Positions 56,017-64,000 of a stretch of DNA of 64,000 nt are shown here, piece after piece; position 1 is the first letter of the stretch; each line of letters starts with the position of its first letter. Source of the stretch: Kineothrix sp. IPX-CK (GTDB taxonomy: Bacteria > Bacillota > Clostridia > Lachnospirales > Lachnospiraceae). Both the position numbers and the translations under genes were made by a program. The notes beneath the pieces are model-generated. The model searched no databases. It was not told the DNA's origin and saw nothing but the letters and a program-made list of their open reading frames with translations. The stretch is taken from the NCBI RefSeq assembly GCF_039134705.1, contig NZ_CP146256.1, forward strand, positions 1-64,000, written 5' to 3'.

Positions 56017-57330
56017 TTAGCCTTCCTTCCATTTCTTGACCGCTTCTAATTTTTTCTTAGCCTCCTTCTCAGCACCTTGCTCGGTAGGCCGGTAGTATGA
56101 GCGTCCTTTCAAAGAGTCCGGCAGACATTCCATGCGGGCAACCTTTTCCGGCGTATCGTGTGCATACTCATAGCCCTCTCCGTAGTGCAGATCCTCCATG
56201 AGTTTGGTAGGTGCATTGCACAGATGGAGAGGAACCGGCTGCGCAATCGTATGAAGGGCGTCGTGCCGGCATTCCCCGTAGGCAATATAAAGAGCGTTGG
56301 ACTTAGGTGCCAGGGAGAGATAGGTGACGGCGTGGGCAAGATTCACATTGCATTCGGGCATACCTATAAAATGGCAGGCCTGATAAACGGAGACGGCAAG
56401 CGGCAAAGCCTGACTGTCCGCGATTCCTACATCCTCACTGGCAAAGCGGATGAGCCTCCTGGCCACGTACAAAGGGTCTTCTCCTGCTTCCAGCATTCTC
56501 GACAACCAATAAATAGCGGCGTCGGGGTCACTGTTTCTCATAGACTTGTGCAGCGCAGATATGAGATTGTAGTGCTCCTCGCCGTTTTTATCATATAATA
56601 AGGACTTCTTGCTGATACATTGCTCCAAGCCTTCCTTTGTCACCGTGATTTTCCCCGTCCCCACTTCTCCGTTGGTAACTGCCATTTCCAGAGTGTTAAG
56701 CGCCGTTCTGGCATCTCCGTTTGCAAAGACGGCGATAGCTCTTAACAGCTCCTGTGAAATATCGATTTGTGTCTGTCCGAAGCCGGAAGAGCTATGGATA
56801 GCGTTTCCCAGTAACTGTACAAGATTGTCGACAGTAAGACCCTGCAAAACAAATACCTTCAGTCGGGATAGCAAAGCGGAATTGATTTCAAAAGAGGGGT
56901 TTTCTGTAGTTGCACCGATCAGCGTGATGCTCCCTTTTTCCACAAAGGGGAGAAAGGCATCCTGCTGCGCCTTGTTGAATCTATGGATCTCATCCACGAA
57001 CAAAACCGTCTTAAGCCCCATAGCCCGGCTGTTCTCTGCCTGAGCCATCACTTCCTTAATCTCTTTGATCCCGCTGGTCACTGCGCTGAAATTAATGAAC
57101 GATGCACGGGTCTTTTTTGCTATAATATTGGCGAGGGTGGTCTTGCCTACTCCGGGAGGACCCCAGAAGATCATGGAAGAAATTTGGTCGTGGTCGATGA
57201 GCTGGCGTAATAATTTGCCTTCGCCAAGAAGATGCTCCTGCCCGATGAAATCTTCCAGAGAATCGGGACGCAGACGACTGGCCAGAGGCCCTGCCACACT
57301 GCGGTTATCGAAAAGAGAAAGTTGTTCCAT
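56017..57330 (-). CDS. rarA: Replication-associated recombination ATPase RarA/MgsA
   Basis: 437 residues. AAA+ ATPase with Walker A GPPGVGKT at 57-64, Walker B TVLFVDEIHRFNKAQQDAFLP, sensor ATTENPSFEINSALLSRL and the C-terminal MgsA domain (RDALHTI-type ECRHDALHTIAQPVPLHLCNAPTKLM). It acts at stalled replication forks. ATG 57330 has AGGTGAC; an in-frame ATG 24 codons upstream is less likely. Confidence 0.93.
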   Translation of the reverse strand: MEQLSLFDNRSVAGPLASRLRPDSLEDFIGQEHLLGEGKLLRQLIDHDQISSMIFWGPPGVGKTTLANIIAKKTRASFINFSAVTSGIKEIKEVMAQAENSRAMGLKTVLFVDEIHRFNKAQQDAFLPFVEKGSITLIGATTENPSFEINSALLSRLKVFVLQGLTVDNLVQLLGNAIHSSSGFGQTQIDISQELLRAIAVFANGDARTALNTLEMAVTNGEVGTGKITVTKEGLEQCISKKSLLYDKNGEEHYNLISALHKSMRNSDPDAAIYWLSRMLEAGEDPLYVARRLIRFASEDVGIADSQALPLAVSVYQACHFIGMPECNVNLAHAVTYLSLAPKSNALYIAYGECRHDALHTIAQPVPLHLCNAPTKLMEDLHYGEGYEYAHDTPEKVARMECLPDSLKGRSYYRPTEQGAEKEAKKKLEAVKKWKEG

Positions 57331-57414
57331 AATGTCACCTGAATTCCTGAATACAAACATTTGTTCTGATAAAATAATATCACGTTTTCGAAATGATTGC
57401 AATGAAATCCGGAA

Positions 57415-57463
57415 ATAAAAAAAGTACCAACCCCATGACGCTTAGGTCACAAAATCAGTACTT
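57415..57463 (-). terminator. Terminator candidate of tRNA-Lys
   Basis: Minus-strand AAGTAC (57458-57463) pairs with GTACTT (57422-57427), followed by a T run (57415-57424 complement). The stem is short and the loop long. Confidence 0.5.
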
Positions 57464-57467
57464 GGCG

Positions 57468-57540
57468 TGCGCCGCCAGGGGCTCGAACCCTGGACACCCT
57501 GATTAAGAGTCAGGTGCTCTACCAACTGAGCTAGCAGCGC
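57468..57540 (-). tRNA. tRNA-Lys(CTT)
   Basis: 73 bases. Acceptor stem GCGCTGC/GCGGCGC with one T-G pair, D arm AGCTCAGTTGGTAGAGC, anticodon stem CCTGA/TCAGG with loop CTCTTAA giving CTT, T arm CAGGG-TTCGAGC-CCCTG, discriminator A. CCA not encoded. Confidence 0.95.
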
Positions 57541-57584
57541 AAAATGTAAAACATTATTTATGTCACGTTTACAACGCAAGTGTT

Positions 57585-57613
57585 ATTATAGTATAATGTC
57601 TTTTAGTTTGCAA
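57585..57613 (-). promoter_or_regulatory. Promoter of tRNA-Lys
   Basis: Minus strand TTGCAA (57608-57613), 17 bases, perfect TATAAT (57585-57590), about 44 bases before the tRNA. Confidence 0.75.
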
Positions 57614-57667
57614 GCACTTTTTAAAAAAAAAGTCAATTTATAAATATATGAAAGCAGGAAAGCAAAG

Positions 57668-58447
57668 ATGATATTTGAAAGTCATGCCCATTATGACGAT
57701 GAGGCGTTCGAAGAGGACAGAGAGAAGCTTCTTGAAAGCCTTAAGGAAAACGGCATCGAATACGTAATAAATATAGGAGCAAGCATTCAGACTACGGCAA
57801 ACACCATAGCCTTAACGAAGAAGTATCCTTTTATATATGGTGCGGCAGGAGTACATCCTTCCGATACGGCGGAGCTTAACGAGGAAAAATTCGCATGGCT
57901 GAAGGAGCAATGCTTCCTTCCCAAAATTGTAGCTGTAGGGGAAATCGGGCTGGACTATTATTGGGACGAGCCGGATAGAGAGACCCAGAAAAAGTGGTTT
58001 GACAGGCAGCTTCAAATGGCACGGGAGGTAGAACTTCCGATAATCATTCATTCCAGAGATGCTGCAAAGGATACGGTGGATATGATGAAGGCCGGGGGTG
58101 CGGAGGAGGTAGGCGGAGTTATTCACTGCTTTTCCTATACGAAGGAGACGGCGAGGGAATTTCTCGCGATGGGCTTTTCCTTCGGCATTGGGGGAGTCAT
58201 CACCTTTAACAATGCGAAGAAACTGAGGGAAGCGGTGGAATATATCCCTATGGAGAACATTCTCCTGGAAACGGACAGCCCCTATCTGGCGCCTATGCCC
58301 TACAGAGGAAAACGGAATTCCTCTCTGAACCTTCCGCTTATTGCTGAGAAAATAGCGGAGGTTAAGGGGATTTCTTATGAGGAGGTAGTGGAAACAACCG
58401 CACGTAATGCGAAAAGGCTGTTTTTTAAAGAAAAGGGGGAAGGCTAA
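57668..58447 (+). CDS. tatD: TatD-family metal-dependent hydrolase
   Basis: 259 residues. Metal ligands: His6 and His8 in ESHAHYDD, Glu in VAVGEIGLDYYW, His in IIHSRDA and VIHCFSYT, Asp in LLETDSPYLAPMPYRGKRN. TatD proteins are 3'-5' DNases or related hydrolases. GAAAGCAGGAAAGC upstream. Stop overlaps the start of the LacI gene by one base. Confidence 0.93.
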   Translation: MIFESHAHYDDEAFEEDREKLLESLKENGIEYVINIGASIQTTANTIALTKKYPFIYGAAGVHPSDTAELNEEKFAWLKEQCFLPKIVAVGEIGLDYYWDEPDRETQKKWFDRQLQMAREVELPIIIHSRDAAKDTVDMMKAGGAEEVGGVIHCFSYTKETAREFLAMGFSFGIGGVITFNNAKKLREAVEYIPMENILLETDSPYLAPMPYRGKRNSSLNLPLIAEKIAEVKGISYEEVVETTARNAKRLFFKEKGEG

Positions 58448-59463
58448 TGACGATTAAAGATGTAGCTGAGAGAGCAGGAGTTTCAACATCAACGGTATCC
58501 ATTGTGTTGAATAACAAAGGTCAGGAAAGAAAGATATCTGAAAAGACTCAGAAAAAAATATGGGATGTTATAAGGGAGATGGGTTACCATCCCAATGTAG
58601 TGGCCGGGACACTCCGCAGCAATTTGGAGGAACGGTTTACGTATTATATTACGATTTTCTGGACGTCTGATGAGCGGGATCGAATCATGATCCGTTTTCT
58701 CAGAGGGCTGCAGGAACAGATCATGGAAAATAATCTGAATTGCGAATTGATTATAAAGCCATACATTAACGGACAGTTGCAGGAAGCTATGACGGAGCGG
58801 GTACTTAAGATGTGTCATGGAATAATACTATGTAATGCGTCGGAGCAGGATATGGAATTTATAGACAGCGTCGATTTGGGTAAGCCAATGGTAATCTATA
58901 ACCGTTACTCCGATAATTATTGCAGCGTCAATATTGATGATCAGAACCTGGGCGAATATGCGGCCAGAGCATTTATTGAAAATAAATGTAAAAAGATTTT
59001 AATGCTTTCATCACCTGCAAGATTTAAAGGCATGGAGATAAGGAAAGAAGCTTTTGAGAACTATCTGTTTTCCTATCAGGTGTCGAAACCCTATCTCGTG
59101 ACCGGAAAAGATACGATAAGCAGCGGCTATGGACTGATTAACAAAGTAATGCAGGATCAAATTGAATTTGACAGCGTTTTTTGCAGTTCGGACGCTATTG
59201 CCATAGGTGCTGTAAGGGCCTTGCATGAAAAGGGAGTTAAGATTCCAAAAGATGTAAAAGTAATTGCAGTGGGAAATGGAGACGACGAACAGGAAATATA
59301 TGCGATTCCTTCTTTGTCAGTCGCTAAAGTTCCAATCGAGGAGATGGGTAAGAAATGCATTATTCTTTTATACGATATTTTGAAATTCAGACAGAAGGAG
59401 ATTATGAGAATAAAAGTTCCCGTTGAATATATTGCTAGAGAAAGTTGCCCTTCTGTTTTGTAA
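58447..59463 (+). CDS. LacI-family regulator
   Basis: 338 residues. N-terminal helix-turn-helix TIKDVAERAGVSTSTVSIVLNNKG and hinge, then a periplasmic-binding-type ligand domain with FCSSDAIAIGAVRALHEKGVKIPKDVKVIAVGNGD. GGGGGAAGG upstream within the end of tatD. The peptide-type ABC operon 230 bases downstream carries a good LacI-type operator on its promoter, so this is its likely regulator. Confidence 0.9.
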   Translation: MTIKDVAERAGVSTSTVSIVLNNKGQERKISEKTQKKIWDVIREMGYHPNVVAGTLRSNLEERFTYYITIFWTSDERDRIMIRFLRGLQEQIMENNLNCELIIKPYINGQLQEAMTERVLKMCHGIILCNASEQDMEFIDSVDLGKPMVIYNRYSDNYCSVNIDDQNLGEYAARAFIENKCKKILMLSSPARFKGMEIRKEAFENYLFSYQVSKPYLVTGKDTISSGYGLINKVMQDQIEFDSVFCSSDAIAIGAVRALHEKGVKIPKDVKVIAVGNGDDEQEIYAIPSLSVAKVPIEEMGKKCIILLYDILKFRQKEIMRIKVPVEYIARESCPSVL

Positions 59464-59518
59464 ATTGAAAATACAGAAATATAAATTTGGTAAAAATAAA
59501 TAAAAAATCAAATAAAAA

Positions 59519-59545
59519 GTACAAACTGTGCAGTCTTGTTTGTAC
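59519..59545 (+). other. Inverted repeat GTACAAAC-N11-GTTTGTAC
   Basis: Perfect 8-bp arms at 59519-59526 and 59538-59545 after the LacI gene. May be a hairpin ahead of the terminator or a regulator site. Confidence 0.45.
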
Positions 59546-59557
59546 AATAAGACGAAA

Positions 59558-59594
59558 ATACAATTGTTTATTAAAAAGCAGTTGTATTTTTTTT
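59558..59594 (+). terminator. Rho-independent terminator of the tatD-lacI unit
   Basis: ATACAATTG (59558-59566) pairs with CAGTTGTAT (59579-59587) with one G-U, followed by eight T. Confidence 0.8.
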
Positions 59595-59600
59595 GTTTAT

Positions 59601-59629
59601 TTGCTATTTTATTAGGGTAAACTTATTAA
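59601..59629 (+). promoter_or_regulatory. Promoter of the Dpp/Opp-type operon
   Basis: TTGCTA (59601-59606), 17 bases, TATTAA (59624-59629). Confidence 0.6.
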
Positions 59630-59643
59630 GTAGAACGTTATAC
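59630..59643. promoter_or_regulatory. LacI-type operator GTAGAACGTTATAC
   Basis: 14 bases, palindromic except one pair, with central CG, as LacI-family sites. It starts one base after the -10 box. A second ACGT-centred partial copy (CTAGAACGTGTTAC) follows at 59643-59656. Confidence 0.65.
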
Positions 59644-59694
59644 TAGAACGTGTTACTTATACAAAGTGCATAATATAATAAAAGGAGAGGTTAT

Positions 59695-61359
59695 ATGAAA
59701 AAGAGATTTTTAAGTTCGATTCTTTGTATGGCGCTTGTATCTTCTTTGCTTGTGGGCTGTGGAAGCAATTCTGCCACAAGTAATGAAACCGCTCAAACAG
59801 AGGAAGCAACACAAACAGATGGACAACAGACGGATGCCTCAGGAGAAACTGATGAAAACGCTGCGGCGGATTCTGAAGCAGTACAGGATCTGGGAGATCC
59901 CAAATACGGCGGTACATTAAGGCTGGCGACCCATATTTCTTGTGCAACGCCGGGTTATACGCCTGAAATTACCAATAATGCAGGCTTGCTTTATTTGACA
60001 ACTGCCTATGAATCTTTAATTTATTATGATGAGGCAGGAAATATTATTCCCAAGCTGGCGGAAGAATGGCTGCCGGATGCCAACGAGCCCAGTATCACAT
60101 GGACGTTAAAGGAAAATGTAACCTTTGCCGACGGCGAACCCTTTAATGCCGAAGCGGTAAAAAGAAACATTGAAGAATACCAGAGCTGCCAGCGTAACGA
60201 GGTGGCAAATATCAAGAGCTGTGAAGTGATCGATGATACGCATATTAAAATGGTGTTGAATTCATGGAGCTCCTCCACTTTAGAGTCTGTGGGATTTTTC
60301 GTATATTATATGTCTCCGAAAGCCTTGGAAGATGTGGATACTTTAAGGAATTCATCATGCGGAACAGGTCCGTTCCAAGTAACGAAGTTTGAACCTAATG
60401 TAAAAACGGAATATACCAAGAATGAAAATTACAGACAGGAAGGGAAGCCGTATTTGGATGGAGTTGTCATCGATGTAGTTGCTGAGCCTACAACGCGTTC
60501 TTCCGCATTTGCAGCCGGAGAATATGATATCGTACATATGAATAATTTGACGGTTGCTAATGACCTGATCAATACGGGCAAATATGTAGTTAATAAGAAT
60601 ACATCGGGACAAGGTCTCATTATGACCGGCTTAATTCCTAACAGTGCACGGGAAAATACGCCTTTTGCAGATGAAAAGGTTAGACAGGCCATGTGTTATG
60701 CCATTGACACGGAAACTCTTTGTACCGCTTTGGGATATGGTTTGATAGAAACCACCGATCAATGGGCCTCCAGAGATGCAATTACATATAATAAGGATTT
60801 AACGAGTTTCGGCTATGATCCGGAAAAGGCAAAAGCACTTTTGGCGGAAGCAGGATATCCGGATGGTTTTGATACAATTTTAACAACGGATGCGGGAAGC
60901 AAAGATATGTTTACGGCAGCTGCCAATATGCTTTCTGAGGTTGGAATCCGCTGTGAAATCAACTTGGTGGATGAAAGTACAGGGAGCAGTTTGTATCAGA
61001 CAGGCGCATGGGAAGGAATCATGGGACATTTTGCATCAATAGGACCTGATCTCGGATTATATATGGGACGCCATCTCGATGTAGACGGTGCATTCTATGC
61101 AAAAGGAATCCAGCATCCCCAGGAAGCTTTAGATTTACTGGAAGCAATCCGCACCGCTCCTTCTGAGGAAGAGAAAGTGAAGCTTGAATGGGATATGCAG
61201 AAGTTAATGTATGACGGAGAAACAGGATTGGCTTTGTTCGGTAAGCCTTTGTTTGTACAAAATGAACCCAATATTAAATACGATTATGTAATTGACGATG
61301 CAACGGGTGTTTGCAACTCCAATACCTGGAATATTGAAAACTGCTGGTTAAATAAATAA
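59695..61359 (+). CDS. Peptide/oligosaccharide-type ABC substrate-binding lipoprotein
   Basis: 554 residues. Signal peptide MKKRFLSSILCMALVSSLLV with lipobox LVGC (Cys22), then a Thr/Gln/Asp-rich linker. SBP_bac_5 domain: LRLATHISCATPGYTPEI, LAEEWLPDANEPSITWTLKENVTFADGEPFNAEAVKRNI, and YDPEKAKALLAEAGYP. Family 5 includes dipeptide, nickel, glutathione and oligosaccharide binders. A LacI regulator suggests a sugar rather than a peptide ligand. AAAGGAGAGG precedes the start. Confidence 0.9.
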   Translation: MKKRFLSSILCMALVSSLLVGCGSNSATSNETAQTEEATQTDGQQTDASGETDENAAADSEAVQDLGDPKYGGTLRLATHISCATPGYTPEITNNAGLLYLTTAYESLIYYDEAGNIIPKLAEEWLPDANEPSITWTLKENVTFADGEPFNAEAVKRNIEEYQSCQRNEVANIKSCEVIDDTHIKMVLNSWSSSTLESVGFFVYYMSPKALEDVDTLRNSSCGTGPFQVTKFEPNVKTEYTKNENYRQEGKPYLDGVVIDVVAEPTTRSSAFAAGEYDIVHMNNLTVANDLINTGKYVVNKNTSGQGLIMTGLIPNSARENTPFADEKVRQAMCYAIDTETLCTALGYGLIETTDQWASRDAITYNKDLTSFGYDPEKAKALLAEAGYPDGFDTILTTDAGSKDMFTAAANMLSEVGIRCEINLVDESTGSSLYQTGAWEGIMGHFASIGPDLGLYMGRHLDVDGAFYAKGIQHPQEALDLLEAIRTAPSEEEKVKLEWDMQKLMYDGETGLALFGKPLFVQNEPNIKYDYVIDDATGVCNSNTWNIENCWLNK

Positions 61360-61380
61360 AAGTATCGAAATGGTTATGAA

Positions 61381-61404
61381 GAGGACGCCTCATAAAGCGT
61401 CCTC
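61381..61404 (+). other. Intercistronic hairpin after the binding-protein gene
   Basis: GAGGACGC (61381-61388) and GCGTCCTC (61397-61404) form a perfect stem with an eight-base loop, no T tract. Same place as the hairpin at 13175, probably for uneven expression. Confidence 0.65.
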
Positions 61405-61427
61405 TCATATAAACTGGAGGGTTTCAC

Positions 61428-62384
61428 GTGCAAAATAAATTAATAAAAATGATTATAAAAAGAATTTTTCAATCAGTGATAGTGATTTTTATCGTAACAC
61501 TGCTTGTCTTTTTGCTTATGCAGTTGGTGCCCGGAGACCCGATTGTCAACTTTCTGGGAGCAAATGCTACTGAAGATCAAATTGAATATTATACAAAGCA
61601 GTTCGGTTACGATAAACCGGTGCTCATACAGTATTTTATGTGGATACAGGGTCTTTTTCATGGGCAGATGGGACGTTCCGTCGCTTTGCAAAAAGAAATC
61701 TCCGATATTATTTTTTCGCGATTGAGCGTCACTTTATCGGTTGTGTTTCCGGCTTTTTTTATGGCAGTCATATTGGGAATCATATTGGGAATTATCGCGG
61801 CGAAGAAAAGAGGCACAAGAATTGATTCGGCCATTTCCTTTTTTGCGAATATCGGAATGTCCATGCCTATGTTCTGGTTCGGCATGCTCCTTATATTGCT
61901 TTTCGGTTTAAAATTAGGCATCCTGCCGACGTCGGGATATTCGGCATTCGAAGAAGGCGCCGGAGATTGGGCCATTCACCTGATTATGCCTATGACTGTT
62001 TTGGCCATGGGACCGTTAGCTCAATTTACCAGACAAACAAGGTCCTCTATGTTAGAAGTAATTCGCCAGGATTATGTTACCACGGCCAGAGCCAAGGGCC
62101 TGGGTCAAAGAGCGATTACGTTCAAACACCAATTAAGAAATGCGCTTATCCCCATTATAACTATTATGGGCGTACAGCTTGGCGGAATGATCGGCGGTAC
62201 TGTTCTGGTAGAAAGCATTTTTGTTGTTCCGGGTCTGGGGAATTTAATGATTACATCCATTCAGGGAAAAGACTTTATGGTAGTTGAAAACGGAGTATTG
62301 ATTATTTCGATTGCGGTAGCTATCTGTAATCTGCTGGTTGATATTCTGTATGGAGTAATTGACCCCAGAATCAGGAATACATAA
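61428..62384 (+). CDS. DppB-type ABC transporter permease
   Basis: 318 residues, six membrane helices. DppB features are LVPGDPIVNFLGANATEDQIEYYTKQFGYDKP near residues 30-65 and the ATPase-coupling loop VIRQDYVTTARAKGLGQRAITFKHQLRNALIPIITIMG. GTG start at 61428 with CTGGAGGG upstream; no ATG fits. Confidence 0.92.
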   Translation: MQNKLIKMIIKRIFQSVIVIFIVTLLVFLLMQLVPGDPIVNFLGANATEDQIEYYTKQFGYDKPVLIQYFMWIQGLFHGQMGRSVALQKEISDIIFSRLSVTLSVVFPAFFMAVILGIILGIIAAKKRGTRIDSAISFFANIGMSMPMFWFGMLLILLFGLKLGILPTSGYSAFEEGAGDWAIHLIMPMTVLAMGPLAQFTRQTRSSMLEVIRQDYVTTARAKGLGQRAITFKHQLRNALIPIITIMGVQLGGMIGGTVLVESIFVVPGLGNLMITSIQGKDFMVVENGVLIISIAVAICNLLVDILYGVIDPRIRNT

Positions 62385-62412
62385 ATCGATATGGAGATAG
62401 GAGAGAAATGGA

Positions 62413-63342
62413 ATGAATAAGAAGTTAATAAGTAAAATTAATAATTCCAGAATTATCCGCGTTCTGTTTGCCAGAAAATCAGTGGTTGCGTGCTTGATAA
62501 TTTTAGCATTATTAATGCTGATGGCTGTATTTGCCCCTATTGTTGCACCTTACGACCCCAATAAGCAGGATTTGCTGAATATGCTTAAGGGAATGTCGCC
62601 TGAGCATATATTCGGAACAGACTCCATGGGACGCGATGTCTTTTCGCGCATTATTTATGGAGGAAGAGTTTCTTTTACAGTTGGTCTGGTCTCTGTTGTC
62701 ATAGCGGGAGGTTTCGGTATGCTGCTCGGCCTCATTGCAGGAATGGCCGGAGGTATTATCGATGCGGTTATTATGAGAATCATGGATGCCATGATGTCTG
62801 TTCCAATGATTATACTTGCTCTTTTTCTGGGAAGTATTTTTGGAAAAGGTCTGGGGAATATTTGCCTGGCGATAGGTATCTGTATGATACCCAGTTATGC
62901 GCGGGTTACGAGAGGGCAAGTTCTTACGGTAAGGGAAATGGACTATGTTACTGCCGGTACTTTATGCGGTGCTTCCAAGTTCAGAAATGCTTTTGTACAC
63001 TTTTTACCTAACTGCGTATCCTCCAATATTGTTTTGATGACCATGAATCTAGGAAACGCAATATTGAACGAAGCGGCATTAAGCTTCCTGGGAATGGGAA
63101 TCAATCCTCCTACATCGAGTTGGGGAAGCATGGTAAACGATGGCTATAAGTTTATGAACTCCGCACCTGTTATTGCAATCGCGCCCGGAATTTTCATTAT
63201 GATAGTTGTTCTTTGCTTTAACATGGTAGGCGATGCGCTCCGAGATGCGTTAGACCCTAAACTGAGGGGTACATTGGGCAGAAAAAAAGTGGTTAGAAAA
63301 AGCAACAGAAAGGAATTGAGCTATGGCAGACAAGCTTCTTGA
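62413..63342 (+). CDS. DppC-type ABC transporter permease
   Basis: 309 residues with six membrane helices. FAPIVAPYDPNKQD, HIFGTDSMGRDVFSRIIYGGRVSFTVG and the coupling loop VREMDYVTAGTLCGASKFRNAFVHFLPN are the DppC pattern. Its last 20 bases overlap the ATPase gene. GGAGAGAAATGGA upstream. Confidence 0.92.
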   Translation: MNKKLISKINNSRIIRVLFARKSVVACLIILALLMLMAVFAPIVAPYDPNKQDLLNMLKGMSPEHIFGTDSMGRDVFSRIIYGGRVSFTVGLVSVVIAGGFGMLLGLIAGMAGGIIDAVIMRIMDAMMSVPMIILALFLGSIFGKGLGNICLAIGICMIPSYARVTRGQVLTVREMDYVTAGTLCGASKFRNAFVHFLPNCVSSNIVLMTMNLGNAILNEAALSFLGMGINPPTSSWGSMVNDGYKFMNSAPVIAIAPGIFIMIVVLCFNMVGDALRDALDPKLRGTLGRKKVVRKSNRKELSYGRQAS

Positions 63343-64000
63343 AGTTAAGAACCTCAGCATTGAATACAATACGGAAATCGCAACGGTTTATGCTGTAAAT
63401 GGGATGGATTTATCGCTGGAATATGGTGAGACGCTGGGGCTGGTCGGCGAAACCGGTGCGGGTAAAACAACAACCGCATTGAGTATTATGCGCCTTTTGC
63501 CGGAAGGAATCGGAGAAGTGACGTCCGGCGAAATATATCTGGATGGGCATGATATGCTCAACCTTCCGGAGGAGGAAGTTCGTAATTTAAGGGGGAATGC
63601 GGTGTCTATGATATTTCAGGATCCTATGTCCAGTCTTAACCCCGTAATTACAGTCGGTGACCAGATTAAGGAAGTACTTAAGATTCATAATAAAAATATG
63701 ACAAATAAGGATCTGGATAAATCTGTAGATGAAATGATGGAAATGGTGGGTATTCCGGCAAATAGAAAAAATGAATATCCTCATGAGTTTTCCGGAGGAA
63801 TGAAGCAAAGAATTGTCATTGCTATTGCTTTGGTGTGCGAACCGAAACTGATTCTGGCCGATGAACCTACTACTGCTTTGGATGTAACCATACAGGCACA
63901 GATGCTCGGACTGATCAGCGATTTGCAGAAGCGTCTGAAAACGGCAATGATCCTGATTACACATGATTTAGGCGTAGTTGCCCAGACATGTGAAAAAGTG
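63323..64000 (+). CDS. DppD-type ABC transporter ATPase, C-terminus off the window
   Basis: 226 codons visible. Walker A GETGAGKT, Q-loop IFQDPMSSLNP, signature FSGGMKQRIVIAIAL, Walker B LILADEPTTALDVT and switch His in LITHDLGV all intact. The missing part is the C-terminal OppD/F extension. Starts inside dppC (AAAGGAATTGAG upstream). A DppF-type partner is expected just beyond the window. Confidence 0.92.
   Translation, partial: MADKLLEVKNLSIEYNTEIATVYAVNGMDLSLEYGETLGLVGETGAGKTTTALSIMRLLPEGIGEVTSGEIYLDGHDMLNLPEEEVRNLRGNAVSMIFQDPMSSLNPVITVGDQIKEVLKIHNKNMTNKDLDKSVDEMMEMVGIPANRKNEYPHEFSGGMKQRIVIAIALVCEPKLILADEPTTALDVTIQAQMLGLISDLQKRLKTAMILITHDLGVVAQTCEKV

Overview
The window comes from a low-GC Gram-positive anaerobe, most likely a Clostridia member close to Lachnospiraceae. 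The reasons are purine-rich AGGAGG ribosome sites almost everywhere, lipoprotein-type transporter binding proteins, a LytS/YesN-type two-component system driving a sugar transporter, an EFR1-type flavodoxin/ferredoxin, DUF3783 and LytTR/DUF3021 proteins, and an F-type ATP synthase with a sodium-type c subunit. Species was not determined. There is no phage, CRISPR array, restriction system or complete insertion sequence. The only mobile-looking object is a 163-bp MITE-like element.

Layout. (a) 1-8100, iron acquisition: a partial DUF1858-type binding protein and an AraC regulator (both minus), then a divergent operon with a siderophore-binding lipoprotein, two FecCD permeases, a FepC-type ATPase and an ABC exporter-type protein. 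The intergenic region holds the MITE-like element, a 21-bp-phased AraC-type direct repeat, a sigma-A-type promoter and a palindrome that is shared with the upstream binding-protein gene. (b) 8287-23319, plant-sugar utilisation: sensor kinase and response regulator, a three-gene sugar ABC importer without its own ATPase, GH51 arabinofuranosidase, GH2 hydrolase, zinc polyol dehydrogenase, split transketolase, GarR-type reductase and glycerate kinase. No pentose isomerase or sugar kinase is present, so this may be an unusual transketolase-to-tartronate-semialdehyde-to-glycerate route. (c) 23330-30182: EFR1 protein and divergent TetR regulator, tRNA-Pro, an unrecognised SGNH-like protein, AlkD, glycogen-debranching enzyme and VanZ-like protein. 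(d) 30733-37486: the complete atpIBEFHAGDC operon, visibly richer in A+T than its flanks, with a two-carboxylate sodium-type c subunit.

(e) 37648-45162: AlkZ-like and DUF3783 proteins, a small conserved-looking protein, PIN-PhoH ATPase, CPBP protease, an XRE/membrane-protein pair, and a LytTR-DUF3021-ABC operon. (f) 45184-52936: DUF89 phosphatase, ArsP_2/Mn-type exporter and Fur regulator in one unit, a convergent GGDEF protein, an XRE regulator, a FAD-Rieske oxidoreductase coupled to a tocopherol-cyclase-like protein, an OGG1-type glycosylase and a NYN/OST-HTH protein. (g) 52945-58447: AraC-GyrI and divergent WYL-GyrI regulators, RarA, tRNA-Lys and TatD. (h) 58447-64000: a LacI regulator and the start of a Dpp/Opp-type ABC operon with a good LacI-type operator on its promoter; the ATPase gene runs off the window.

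All family assignments rest on motifs and residue patterns read by eye; no database search was run.
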